Part shown: positions 1-10,249 of the stretch, piece after piece
How positions within the stretch are numbered: the stretch's first letter is position 1
Layout of the letters: each line of letters opens with the position of its first letter
DNA from: Meghimatium bilineatum
Taxonomy: Eukaryota; Mollusca; Gastropoda; Stylommatophora; Philomycidae
DNA: 64,000 bases
Direction of reading: 5' to 3'
Assembly: GCA_034231615.1 (NCBI GenBank)
Contig: CM067312.1
Location: forward strand, 7,748,546 to 7,812,545
Notes under the pieces: generated by a model
Databases searched by the model: none
What the model was told of the DNA's origin: nothing
Seen by the model: only the letters and a program-made list of their open reading frames with translations
Program-made: the position numbers and the translations under genes

Positions 1-91
1 ATGAATTACTTCTACCAGCTTAGAACCACTTAGAACACACACAAAAGTGATTTATCAATCGTACTTGATGATTCTAGAATCGATGTTACGA

Positions 92-230
92 ACAGTGCAT
101 CGATTAATTACTTCTACCAACATGAAAACAGTGCACTGATGAATTATGTCTTCCAACATGAAAATAGTGCACTGATGAATCATCTCTCCCAATATGAAAA
201 CAGTGCACTGATGAATTACTTCTGTCGCAG
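92..230. repeat. 36-bp minisatellite, about 4 copies
   Basis: Four imperfect copies of a unit of about 36 bp that begins gtgcactgatgaatta and contains ccaacatgaaaa. The first bases of the window (atgaattacttctacc) match the inside of the same unit. The array is preceded at 49-73 by a 25-nt segment that recurs at 850-874 next to another array. The reading frame crossing it is a by-product of the repeat. Confidence 0.8.
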
Positions 231-235
231 AGAAA

Positions 236-684
236 TTACGGTAGTGGCAATATAGCAATAGAGCTTAAGTTAATTCCAAGAAGTTAGGGATTGATGGTAT
301 TCATTCAGACTTTGTCTTGTCAGTCAGGACCTGGGATCTCCGACACTCGTTCTTGATTGATCATTCCTTGATTGCAGTACTATTGTGGTCGTGTTTGCTG
401 CCAATGTTGAAGTGGTGGTCGCTGGAAGGTGTTACTATGACTACCGGAGCTGGAGATGAGAGTTTCTGCAAGAGGATTGTTTCTTGTTGGAGGTTGTGTA
501 TTGTAAACAGTATTTCTCACTCTGTCAATTTTCATGCACACTTTTATTTTCCTTTCGTACCTTTGTCAATTTTAATTTCATTATAATTTAATGTATGTTT
601 GTATGTTTGTATGTTTGATCCCAGGACGTATATGCAACGTTCTCTTACCGTGTGCAGTGGAGAAGTTTCTTTAAGCTTTTATTC
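236..684. other. plain stretch, no recognised gene
   Basis: An open frame of 89 codons at 317-586 matches nothing I recognise and has no cysteine pattern, domain or splice context to support it. A short tgtatgtt microsatellite lies at about 592-617. Nothing else is apparent. Confidence 0.5.
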
Positions 685-760
685 ATATCTAGGTGACTTC
701 AGCTTTCTGCTTAATGCAATGCTTATTGAAGAAACTTATTGAACTCTTCTGCTTCGAGTG
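685..760 (+). repeat. family C dispersed repeat fragment
   Basis: The segment containing gacttcagctttctgcttaa and a following tgcaatg...attgaag stretch matches 38860-38960 on the same strand and 13185-13265 on the opposite strand. Three copies in one window mark it as a dispersed repeat of unknown class. Confidence 0.55.
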
Positions 761-854
761 GGTGTATGTCAAGAGATGAACTTGAATTTTGCATGCACAC
801 ACGCACGCACTCACGTGCGCGTACTTTTCTTTGCACATAGGAAAAAGGAGATTT

Positions 855-1625
855 ATCAATCGTAGTTGATGATTATTGAAGCAAACACAGAAAGATACAA
901 AGAAACACAGAAGGAAACAAAGACAGAAAAAAGTAGTACAGAAACAAAGAGAGTAAATAAGAAAGAAACAAAGAAATACAGAAGAAAACAAAGAAAGGAA
1001 ATAAGTGGTACAGAAACAAAGAAATACATAAATAAACAGAAATAAACTGTATCTCTCGTTGCTTCTTTCTGTTTCCTTATTTCTTTCTTTTCACTAAGAA
1101 AGAACGAAACAAAGAAAGAAATAAAGTAACACAGAGACATATTTAAAAAAAACAAAGAAAGGTACACAGAAAGAACCACAGTTACATACACAGAAACAAA
1201 GAAATAAACAAAGAAACATATAAAGAAAAACACAAAGAATAAAAAAAAAACGAAAGATACAAAGAAACAAAGAAAGATACAAAGAAACATAGAAACATAC
1301 AAAGGAAAACACAAAGAAACCAAGAAACATGCAAAGAAAGACACAAAGAAACATACACAGAAACAAAGAACGAATCAAAAGAGAAACAAAGAATCAACGA
1401 AAGTTATAAAGAAGCCAAAAACATACAAAGAAAGACACAAAGAACCACAGAAAGATAAAAAGATACAAAGAAACAAATGAACATACAAAGAAAGACACAA
1501 AGAAAAAAGAACGAACAAAAGAAAGAATGAAATAAACAAAGAAAAATAAAGATAAGAAATAAAGAAACAAAGACAGATACAGATAAATAAAGAAAGAAAC
1601 AGAAAGATACAAAAAACATTGAATA
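855..1625. repeat. A-rich irregular minisatellite (aaagaaacatacaaag type)
   Basis: About 770 bp of interleaved aaagaaac, atacaaag and acacaaag words without one fixed period. The long minus-strand frames across it, rich in Phe, Leu, Cys and Val, are translations of this low-complexity DNA. It starts just after a 25-nt segment shared with 49-73. Confidence 0.85.
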
Positions 1626-1729
1626 CATGAGGACATTCTCTGGGCGTTTGTCAATAGTTTTCCGTGCATATGTAAATGACTTAACTAAACATGGCGCAAA
1701 GTGTACATTTTAATTTCCCCAGATACATT

Positions 1730-2045
1730 ACACAGATGTATTCTTGCTTTTGTTAGCCGTCTAACCCATTCTTGTGTTATCGGGAGCCGATAGGGGAGCA
1801 AAAAATAGCAGTTAATTTTCCATGCACATCTTAAGACGCGGTTAAGAAGGTTATGGGTTGAAGTTAGCTGCCCCATTCCATATATGGTTTAAGTGATCCT
1901 GCTCATGTCGGATGTGTCAGGTCAAGAGATGTAGATATCGCAACAAAGCTGTAAACTATGATACATTGCATTCCGTTGTACGTACTGCATCTTGTTAATT
2001 TGCAAGAGTTTGAGAACAAACTTAGTAGAAGAAGAAGAAGAAGCA
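1730..2045 (+). repeat. family A dispersed repeat, near full length
   Basis: One of the longer copies of family A, a dispersed repeat of about 290 bp. Landmarks in order: ggggagcaaaaa near 1794, gttaagaaggttatggg, gtcggatgtgtcaggtc, gatatcgcaacaaagc, gtttgagaac, and a tail of agaagaagaagaag at about 2027-2043. It has no open reading frame or tRNA-like head. The GAAG tail is typical of a target-primed (LINE-mobilised) element, but its class is not established. Confidence 0.75.
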
Positions 2046-2054
2046 GATAAGCGC

Positions 2055-2695
2055 AAATGTTAGTGTTCGAACCCTGTACTCACACAAGACCCATGTGCGT
2101 TAATTTTTCATGCTGAACTACTAATACGCGCATGAAATCACTGACAGAAAAAGTTTTGAAAGATTACCATCTTAAGCCTGCTGCAACCTGGCGTTCTCTA
2201 GCAGAACGTGTACCCTTCTGCCTAAAGTAATAAAAGAACCATCTATCAACCGAACTTTTCTGAAGCTGTGAAGTTTTCTTTAGGGTATAGCTTATTTCAA
2301 GAGATACCTCTCACTGAAGCTTCAATTACAAACAAGTATTCAACACAGCCCACTTCAGAACCCTCTTCACGTCTGTAAGCAAAAAAAAAAAAGTATCTTC
2401 AAAAGAGTCTCTGTTATCGTCCTCTCCAAACCTGGTCTAAGAGTTTCAGCTTTTTGTTTTTCTTTCCACATTTGTTGTATTTTCATTACAGTTATTGCTT
2501 CGTGGTGTTAAACCGACCATATTCTGACAGTTCTATGGAAATAATAAACGATGCTTTCTTAAGTAAGCAAAATGAATTCGGAATATTAGTTATAAGAGTT
2601 ACCACTAACGTTTTAAGAATAACCCAAGATCGTCATGTAAAAATCCCCCAGGAAAACCAAAACTATATAATTCAATAGAAATATTGTCGGGCACT
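2055..2695. other. plain stretch, no recognised gene
   Basis: AT-rich sequence with an A12 run near 2380. A 74-codon frame at 2454-2678 has no recognisable domain. I see nothing else. Confidence 0.5.
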
Positions 2696-2697
2696 AA

Positions 2698-2925
2698 CAG
2701 TCATCATCATCAAGTGCCGTCACCACAACGAAGGTTGACTGAAACAGACCTCCAACATCCCCTGTCTCTTGTTTTGGTGGTGCACTCAGCTAGACTGTAA
2801 CCTGTCCATCATGTTATGTTATTCTCTCACTTGTATCTCTGCCTACCTCTTGCTCACCTCCCTTTGACTTTACCCTCACGTAAGGTCTTCAAGAAGGTAT
2901 CTGTGTTAAGGTGCCATCAACAAGA
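2698..2925 (-). mobile_element. RTE-like LINE 3' fragment (reverse transcriptase C-terminus)
   Basis: Read on the minus strand this matches the 3' end of the LINE at 12400-12945 almost word for word: gtctacctcttgct, gactttaccctca, agactgtaacctgtccatc and a ccgtc...catgatgatga end. The encoded part is the C-terminal RT region (GKVK..RARGRQRYKW...WTGYSL type). It is 5' truncated and the frame is decayed. The terminal tcatcatcatca is the complement of the element's ATG-type tail. Confidence 0.7.
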
Positions 2926-3196
2926 CCATAACAGTAAGAATAACGAAAAAGGTCACTCGCTCACGTTCGTGCACAAGAAAACATTTGTTGATCTTTAGTC
3001 TTTGACAATCGTAAAGGGTGGGAAAGATTTACCCGTATTTAAAAAAAAAAATTACTAGGATTTCCTAAAAATATCAAGATTCAGGCAAATCTTACCAAAA
3101 TAATCATAACACTCAAGACGACTTCTAAAAACCCCAGAATTAGTGAAAAAACTCCCAGCTGTGGCATCCTGCAGCTTTTGAAAAATATGCCTTATG

Positions 3197-3640
3197 GCAG
3201 CGGTTCTTACACTTTTGTGTTACCGCGGATTTCTGTCGCGGACACCAAACATAATTTATAAATAAAAATGTTTAGGGATGATTTATCTGTGTATTAACGA
3301 AAGTAAATAATGTCTGAAATTGAAAACAATGTAATGGTAATTTGTTGCTAATAAACAAGAAACGTTTATTTCAAAAGTATATTATGCCGGGACGGTAATT
3401 TATACTTTGTCGGATGGGCGCTCTGTGATATTCAGTAACTATATCAAGTTTTACTAGGTTTACCCTAAAAATGCAATTATCTTACAGTCTATCGTTATAA
3501 TGCCAAGTTTTGCATATGATGTTATAATTGGTTAGACCCAATAAATATATACTTTATATTTCTGCATCATGTCAAGTTTTTGTAAACGAATGCAATTATT
3601 TTATCTTTGTTGGCATATTAATTACTGTTAGTTAGTTAGT
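3197..3640. other. AT-rich stretch with a hAT-like terminal motif at its left end
   Basis: The words cagcggttcttacac and taccgcgga at 3197-3235 resemble the outer end of hAT-type non-autonomous DNA transposons. I could not find a matching inverted end nearby. The rest is AT-rich with no gene signal. Confidence 0.3.
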
Positions 3641-3644
3641 CGAG

Positions 3645-4250
3645 AGATCATCATCACTTCAAGCTGATACGTCCATAGTTGTTCCGATCTCTCTCTAAGT
3701 GTACCCGCCATTACACTTTTGCTGACAGAACCGGTCCTCTGCTGGGTGACTATCATTCTTCTGCATGCTCTAAAAGGTTCACTTTTAGCAACACTGCATT
3801 TCAAACCCTAATATCCTTCACCCTGGACTTTGAAAAGTAATCATCATCCACACTAGTCTCACTCTCGCGTAATATATTTCTTATGGAATTCAAAACGTCA
3901 GCTCGACCCATTGCCCCATCGCCCTGTTCCACAATTGTGCATGACGCCAGCTATCTGCTCTTTTATTGCCTCGAACACCTGCTGAGATTTTACCTGCGGA
4001 CTGATCTTTGAAGGCTAAAGCAATGAGAACATGTCTAATTACAGACCCATCAGTGTATATAATCACATCCCCCTCTTTGGTATTCTCACTGACCAAAGCC
4101 TGCACTTCTTTCTGTACATCGGTGGAACACCATTCTCTGCATTCCCTGCTGGTGTTGTTACTACTCACAAACAAGTTTCGAAATCTGTGGGCAGATCTAT
4201 CCATTCCGCACATGCTGCCACATATTACACCGGATACAACCTTAAACACA
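3645..4250 (-). mobile_element. RNase H-bearing LINE, 3' fragment
   Basis: On the minus strand, a 119-codon frame at 3890-4249 contains DVIIYTDGSV, the first catalytic segment of an RNase H domain, and then GVRGNKRAD, which ends that domain. The middle (second and third catalytic segments) is missing, so there is an internal deletion of roughly 90 residues relative to the copy at 51096-51893. Sequence further 3' (gtgtaatggcgggtac near 3695) matches the 3' part of the plus-strand fragment at 28060-28600, so the two belong to the same family. RNase H after the RT is typical of I/Nimb/R1/LOA-type LINEs. It is a dead fragment. Confidence 0.75.
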
Positions 4251-4254
4251 GTCC

Positions 4255-4725
4255 TGTGTTAAAGAGTACAAAATAGTCAAATTTCACGCTTAAATCATTG
4301 CTTATTGTATGATAACAAATTATGTATAAAAAAACAGATTATAATTGACTAAACTAAAATGTGTGTTGACAAGTGGACTTTGAGTGTTGATATATATCAC
4401 ACAAAAAAACCCCCCAAAAATTGAAACGAATGGCTGCATTTAAATGAAAAATTTAATACAAAGGATCTACAATATTTAATAATAGACACACAATTTCATA
4501 TTTTTGTGTGTGTTATATATTTACTAAGATATATCATTCGGAAGTTGGGCAAAGATCCTGAATCGTGCTATAGTCGGTTTCCAAGATGTCTGCTATCAGA
4601 GTCCGGTTGTAGTTTGATGTCTCATTGACTGAATTAACAGAAATGCGTTTTTCAGTATATCTTCTATAGTGTTACAATCGTGTATAACAAAATTGGATGA
4701 ACATCCGCGGTTGAAAGTTGCGTGC
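4255..4725. other. AT-rich stretch with family B fragment at 4655-4745
   Basis: Mostly AT-rich sequence without a gene. At 4655-4745 lies the block aaaattggatgaa...ggttgaaag...cctaaccgtaagagg, a form of the dispersed family B seen again at 7440, 36400, 47455, 54355 and 58330. Confidence 0.45.
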
Positions 4726-6402
4726 CTAACCGTAAGAGGGACATCTTACTGAACTAACACTAACTTTATTATTTAAAATCAAACTAGATTCGTTCGGGAT
4801 ATCGTCGGGACCCGTCGTCCCGTCGTGACGAAATTTATTGTGTTGCTTACCCTGATATGCATCACATTGCCAATGTGCTTGAAAACCCGGCTCACTATAT
4901 AGGAACAAAAGCGAGTATGACATTGGATCCAGATTCTAGCTAAGTATATTGATATTAATGAACTACTTTTTGAATTCACGGGATTCTATGGGTAAATGGA
5001 AATGTCGTAGTTAAAAAGTGGTTCTCTATCTTCGTTTACAAAAACCATTGCAACCGCTTTAGATGTTGATCCGATATTGAGACGATGATCAGATTGATGA
5101 TCGCGCTAGAAGACCATGTGTACTATTGGGATACCTCTTCCAGTTTGAGCAGAATTCTTAATCTTTTTTGTTTTGATATGACGCATTAACTGATATGACT
5201 GTTCTAGTAGTCTATTGTGTTGACGAAAAAATCGATTGATTTTATCAAGAATTTCTCTTTCACATGTAGCATTTACTGAACGAACTGTGAAACTTTGCTT
5301 TATATGAGTATTTCGATGGCAAGTTTGTCCATGAACTTTTAAAACATATGGACCTCGACCTTGACTATCCGTAATTTTTGCTCCAATTGACCCGAAATAA
5401 AAAGCGATATTGTGTATTTAGGGTGTGTATTATCAGAGAACATAAAACGCAGGAACTCGGGTCAGCTTATTGTCATGGATATTTTGTGGCTTTGAGAGCA
5501 TGATCTTTCCCTTTCGGCAATAGCTTGTAAACTTGCCATCGTTAAGACGTTCGTTCAACAAATATTTAGCACCACAAAATTGACATATAATATAGAAAAT
5601 TCCACAGGTATGTGCAGCAACACGATCCTCAGCAAAATTTGCTGCTTCATTTGAAATTGCTTGACTTTGACGCATTTCTAACAACGAGTGAGCCTCGACA
5701 TCTACAGATCGACATCTACAGATCGACATCTACAGCTCGACATCTACAGATCGACATCTACAGATCGACATCTACAGATCGACATCTACAGATCGACATC
5801 TACAGATCGACATCTACAGCTCGACATCTACAGATCGACATCTACAGATCGACATCTACAGCTCGACATCTACAGATCGACATCTACAGCTCGACATCTA
5901 CAGATCGACATCTACAGATCGACATCTACAGCTCGACATCTACAGATCGACATCTACAGCTCGACATCTACAGATCGACATCTACAGCTCGACATCTACA
6001 GCTCGACATCTACAGCTCGACATCTACAGCTCGACATCTACAGCTCGACATCTACAGATCGACATCTACAGCTCGACATCGCCTCGTTTGCTTAACAGTC
6101 TCATGCTGTCTGTGACAACGTTGGTATTCTCTATTCATAGCTTGCTGATTTTCTCTTTGAGCTGGTGATTCTATCTTAGCTCGATGCTTATGCAAATCAG
6201 CTTCCTTAGCAAGTCGTGTTTGCCTTTGTTGATAAGTTTCTTGATCAATTCTTTGCATCTCTCTTTCACTTCACTGTCTATGCTCTGCAGAATTTGCGGC
6301 ACAAATCCGAGTGAGTGACTCTTGACTTTGACGACTCAACCATCTAGCATTTTGCTTATTTGCTTTTTGACTCTTTCTTGCGTTTGGATAATTTTTTTCC
6401 AT
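4726..6402 (-). mobile_element. Helitron N-terminal coding region, interrupted by a 14-bp array
   Basis: Read on the minus strand from an ATG at 6402 (MEKNYPNARKSQKANKQNAR). A basic, Gln/Arg-rich region follows (QRIDQETYQQRQTRLAKEAD near 6250), as in Helitron replicase N-termini. Beyond the array comes CQFCGAKYLLNER (near 5580), the cysteine motif of that region. Next is the Helitron-like N domain (SIGAKI...GPYVLKVHGQTCHR near 5390-5290). Near 4920-4870 stands YSLLFLYSEPGFQAHW, equivalent to the usual YPLLFPYGEDGW. No Rep HUH motif or helicase is visible below 4726, so the copy is truncated. The frame changes several times. Helitrons are rolling-circle DNA transposons. The young LINE at 6457-7211 sits just upstream of its start. 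Confidence 0.8.
5696..6082. repeat. 14-bp minisatellite, about 27 copies, inside the Helitron frame
   Basis: Tandem copies of gacatctacagatc, with an A/C variant (cagatc or cagctc) scattered through the array. Copies are otherwise identical. Because 14 is not a multiple of 3 the array is open in more than one frame, giving the apparent 135- and 167-codon frames here, which are not genes. The Helitron frame is recognisable on both sides, so the array expanded within the transposon. Confidence 0.9.
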
Positions 6403-6446
6403 TATTTAAAGCAAATTATATGTATTTTTTAAATAGAATGTATGTT

Positions 6447-6454
6447 AGATAACT

Positions 6455-6527
<73 letters not shown>

Positions 6528-7221
6528 CCCATAACCCTTCAGGGTCGTAGGGGTACAACATTGGATGCTTCAGCACACAGAGTCCTCCAGCGAATTCTAT
6601 CCTCAGCGATGCGGATGAGTGTGGAAATATCTAGCCCTGTCCATTCCTTGATGTTGTCTGTCCATGTCTGTATTTGTCCTCCTCTGCTTCTTCCACCCTC
6701 GACAGTTCCCTGCAGTATAGTTTTTGACAAGGAATCGTGCCTGCATACATGTCCAAACCATGCTAGTTTTCGTCGTTTCACTATTGAAAGCAATGGCTCC
6801 TGGACACCTGCACACATCTCTACTTTATTTCTTACGTACACATTGGTCTTATGTTCCCTATAGGAAATTCGTAGAATTCTTCTGTAGTATTTATACTAGA
6901 AAGCCTGTAATCTTCTCTCCATGTCCGCAGTGAGTGTCCAACTCTCACAACCATACAGCACAACATAAAGCACCAGCGACCTATACAGTTTGATTTTCAC
7001 TCCAACACTGATGTTGCTTTTTCAAATCACAGTTAGCCGTGACAAGGTCGCTAAAGCCATCTCCAGCCTTATGTTTAGTTCTGCTTTGCATTTACCATCG
7101 CTGCATATACTGGATCCGAGGTATATGAAGGTATTCACCTCTTCAAGCTTATGTCCATTCATCATGATATTAGTCTGGTTTTCTGTGTCTCTGCTGTTTA
7201 CCAAGATTTTGAGATAACTAT
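6447..7221 (-). mobile_element. young ATTG-tailed RTE-like LINE with target-site duplications
   Basis: A 5'-truncated non-LTR retrotransposon on the minus strand. The body is 6457-7211, flanked by the 10-bp direct repeat agataactat at 6447-6456 and 7212-7221. Its 3' tail is (ATTG)n, seen as atcaatca at about 6457-6523. The coding part is the C-terminal RT region: NTFIYLGSSICSDGKC, then LYGCESWTLTADMERRL, WFGHVCRHDSLSKT, and DNIKEWTGLDISTLIRIAED, stopping with ...VVPLRP near 6539. Two in-frame stops interrupt it, so it is not functional. It is nearly identical to the copy at 17447-17951, which implies recent activity of the family. The endonuclease and RT catalytic domain are absent because of 5' truncation. 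Confidence 0.9.
6457..6523. repeat. (ATCA)n microsatellite, LINE tail
   Basis: About 16 perfect tetranucleotide copies directly abutting the 3' end of the minus-strand LINE. The other copy of this LINE ends in only three or four ATTG units, so this tail has expanded after or during insertion. Confidence 0.9.
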
Positions 7222-8270
7222 AACCACAAGTCGATACAGAAGTTTATTTGTAAGCGCATCAATAACATTTGTATACAAAAAGTCGCTTTGTTTGAATAAC
7301 GTCACAAGACCAATCGTTTTTATTGGATATCGCACAGAAATTCCATGACGCAATTGCGCTATTTATAGAGCGTTTCGGAGATGACAGCACACTGCTATTA
7401 TATTATAGATATCTATAGCCGTGGTGACCGAAAAACCTGAACCACAATCTGCAATACTTTTCATAGTGAAAAATTGTGGTATAACTAAATTGGAGTCCTA
7501 GGTTGAAAGGCGCGTACCTCACCACAAGGAATACACATTAAATAATAGATTCTGCCTTCTTTAACCGTTCAAATTTTCCCTGGTGTCTGTGTAATCAGAA
7601 TTTATCTACCAGTGTAAATGTTATCTAAAATAGATAAAATGTGCAATATTTATCCTTAATTCTCTTCAGATTGTATATCTGGTCATTAATCTTACCAGTA
7701 TGAATGTAAAAGTTCATAATATTTCTTCCAGTCTTCGCGGACTCACTGAGAGGACAATCTAAGTGGACCTCACGTACCGTAGATGAATATAGTTTAAGAA
7801 CCGCTGCATCATGCAATAAACAATATAAGCAGAAAATATAAAAAATAAACGTGAAATAGATTTGTTTTTAACGCGATATTATTTAAAAAATGATGTATTG
7901 TAAATCTGTTTCGAATATTAGTCTGCTGTTTCGCTGTTTCTGCGGTTCCTGTGCATGCGTAGTTGACAGTGAGTTTGATTGATGTATCAGCTAGGGGAAC
8001 GTCTTTCAGAAGTTTGCGGATTCTAAAATTGTCCTCCTTGTTTGGTGTCACGCTGGAGAAACGTGTCCTATGATTGATAGAGGTCGCACTTTGAACAATT
8101 TATTCTACTGTCTATTTATATTGTGGGGTAGCTTGTCAAGAGTGAACACATTTCTTTTTCATATCTATTCATGCTGTACTTTTTCATATCTATTCATGCT
8201 GTACTTTTTCACAAAAATCAAAATTTTCTACTTTCACAAATTAATATTATTAGTGGAACATGAATATACA
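7222..8270. other. no gene; family B block and a mixed dispersed repeat at 7440-7806
   Basis: At 7440-7545 the family B words taactaaattgga and gttgaaaggcgcgtacctcacc appear. At 7630-7770 tgcaatatttatcctt...tcttcgcggactc matches 58455-58565. At 7795-7806 aagaaccgctgc resembles an inverted hAT-type end. From 7810 to 8270 I see only AT-rich sequence and a short direct repeat (tttttcatatctattcatgctgtac twice near 8155-8205). Confidence 0.45.
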
Positions 8271-8274
8271 TGTT

Positions 8275-8434
8275 TTATAGTAATTTATGTGACATCATCA
8301 GCATCATCATCACTATCGTTATTACCATTACTACAACCACGATCGCAACCACCACCACCATCATCATCATCACCACCACCATCATCATTATCATGGTCAG
8401 TATCATCACCACCATGATCACCACCACCATCATT

Positions 8435-8468
<34 letters not shown>

Positions 8469-8675
8469 CCATCATCATCATAATTACCATCATCAACATC
8501 ATCATCACTGTTATAATCATCACCACCATTGTCTTCATTTTCATAGTCAGTATCATTTCCATCCTCATCGTATCATCGTCATCATGACCATCCTAATCAG
8601 CAAGATCCTAAACATCATTGCCATCATATTTATAACCATGATAATCATCAACATCACCATCATAATCATCATAAA
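8275..8675. repeat. (CAT)n-type imperfect microsatellite
   Basis: About 400 bp of imperfect atc/acc/att triplets. The Met- and Ile-rich frames on both strands are artefacts. It abuts a LINE 3' stub at 8680-8735, so it probably grew from the LINE tail. Confidence 0.9.
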
Positions 8676-8679
8676 ATAT

Positions 8680-8735
8680 ATTAACCCTTTAGCCTCGGAT
8701 GGGTGCCACGTAGGAGACAACAAAATAAAAATCGC
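8680..8735 (-). mobile_element. LINE 3' end stub
   Basis: Sequence ttaaccctttagcctcggat and gggtgccacgtaggag is the complement of a LINE 3' terminus. Compare 54760-54800, where ctacatggcatcctctacgc is followed by cgaacgggttaa on the plus strand. Only the last 50-60 bp are preserved. Confidence 0.5.
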
Positions 8736-8739
8736 ACCA

Positions 8740-9090
8740 TGCTTCCCTGTTACAAAATCTGAAAGTGTAATTGAATGTTGGACATTGGTCTTTATTTTTC
8801 TTCTCAAACTTCTACACATTATCAGAATGTAGATCAAAGGACCGAATATATCGTGTCATAGTTTACAGCTTGATTGCGACGTGTGAGGCTTTCTACCCAA
8901 CACATTCTACATCAACACAACTTCTGGGTCTGGTTGATTCTCATGATTAGACATCCTGACTTGACACCTGCATGACAGATGATAGTGTTGCTATTATGTT
9001 CTTCTTAATCAGGCCCTAGTAATACATCTGCGAGTTAGCATTTTATTCTAGAATGGGTAATATCGACCAGCAGGAAACCTCAATATTCTT
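8740..9090. other. plain stretch
   Basis: No open frame of note, no repeat recognised and no RNA gene seen. Confidence 0.5.
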
Positions 9091-9094
9091 TCCC

Positions 9095-9270
9095 ATCTCA
9101 TACTTCTTCTTCTTCAGCGTTCATTCTCAAACTCCCGCTGCATCTCTCTTTTAGCAGGATCATTGTCCTACTAGATTTCCACCAGGATGTAATCCAGAAG
9201 AAAGAAAATGCGTTGTGTCGCCATTTTAATTTGCGTCAATGGCTCGAAACATCCGTCTTCGGCGGAATCT
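9095..9270 (-). repeat. family A, subfamily 2 fragment
   Basis: Minus-strand copy with the tail complement cttcttcttcttcagcgttc, then one unit of the 33-bp module (aggatcattgtcctactaga), then ggatgtaatccag and atgcgttgtgtc, ending in acatccgtcttcggcgga. The same arrangement is seen at 32637-32800. Confidence 0.65.
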
Positions 9271-9304
9271 CATACATTATCAAATCATTATCATCATGTT
9301 GCAA

Positions 9305-9830
9305 GATATGACTAAGGGGGTTTATGAAGGAATTAGAAATTACATCCAGTATAAGGTTAAAGTGTACAAGACTATGCAGACGTAGAATATATCAGAGAGA
9401 ATGGTGCATATATCGCAGCCGAGATATAAACAATGACACAGACTTTAAGAATGACATTCTACAGACTTTTAGAATTACATTCTACAGACTTTTAGAATGA
9501 CTTTGTACAGACTTTTAGAATTACATTCTACAGACTTTAAGAATTACATTCTACAGACTTTTAGAATGACATTCTAAAGACTTTTAGAATGACAGTCTAC
9601 AGACTTTTAGAATGACAATCTACAGACTTTAGGAATTACATTCTACAGACTTTTAGAATTACATTCTACATACTTTTAGAATTACATTCTACAGACTTTT
9701 AGAATTACATTCTACATACTTTTAGAATGACATTCTACAGACTTTTAGAATGACATTCTACAGACTTTTAGAATTACATTCTACAGGCTAAGTTCTGCTA
9801 ACCAGTAGGTGTATGAGAACGGACGCAGAA
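9305..9830 (+). repeat. family A copy carrying an internal 23-bp array
   Basis: The left part (atgactaaggggg near 9308, then gcatatatcgcagc near 9408 and aaacaatgacacag) matches family A up to its atgacacaa word. The right part (tctgctaaccagtagg and gagaacggacgcagaagaac near 9793-9832) is the family A 3' end. Between them lies a tandem array in place of the usual cgcattccgttct...gga segment. The array is therefore internal to the mobile repeat. Confidence 0.7.
9434..9786. repeat. 23-bp minisatellite, about 15 copies
   Basis: Units of agacttttagaattacattct with ac between copies. Variation is mostly at two positions (tta/tga and cta/gta). It lies within a family A copy. Confidence 0.9.
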
Positions 9831-9904
9831 GAACAAGATACAAGAAATATATTGAAAAGTAAAATCAGGTTAGTGATACTGACCATATCACTCCATATCC
9901 CACC

Positions 9905-10025
9905 ATCACCATGAAGATGATGATGGTGGTGGTTGCTACTGATGGTGAGGATGATAATAATGATGATGATGACAGTAGGGATAATGGTGAGGGTTAGGAC
10001 GATGATGATGATGCTGATGGTGGGA
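9905..10025. repeat. (GAT)n-type microsatellite
   Basis: Imperfect gatgatggtggt triplets, about 120 bp, interrupted by short unique words. Confidence 0.8.
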
Positions 10026-10054
10026 AAAGTGAGGGAAAAAAGAAATATGTAAAG

Positions 10055-10245
10055 AGTGTTATCAATAACACATTAAATAACACACTAACAACATCGGCAA
10101 ACAATAACACATTACATAACACGCTAACATCGGCAATCAATAACACATTACATAACACGCTAACATCATCAACAAACAATAACACATTACTTACACGCTA
10201 ACATCAACAAACAATAACACATTACTTAACACGATAACATCAGCA
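10055..10245. repeat. minisatellite of about 35 bp, 5 copies
   Basis: Units with aataacacattacataacac and gctaacatc. Copies differ by small insertions (aacaa, gcaa). The minus-strand frame here, with repeated SVLCNVLL words, is its translation. Confidence 0.8.
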
Positions 10246-10249
10246 AAAA

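Noticed and set aside
689-1669. Overlapping Phe/Leu/Val-rich frames resembling membrane proteins
   Set aside because: Reverse translation of A-rich low-complexity repeat, open in several frames at once.
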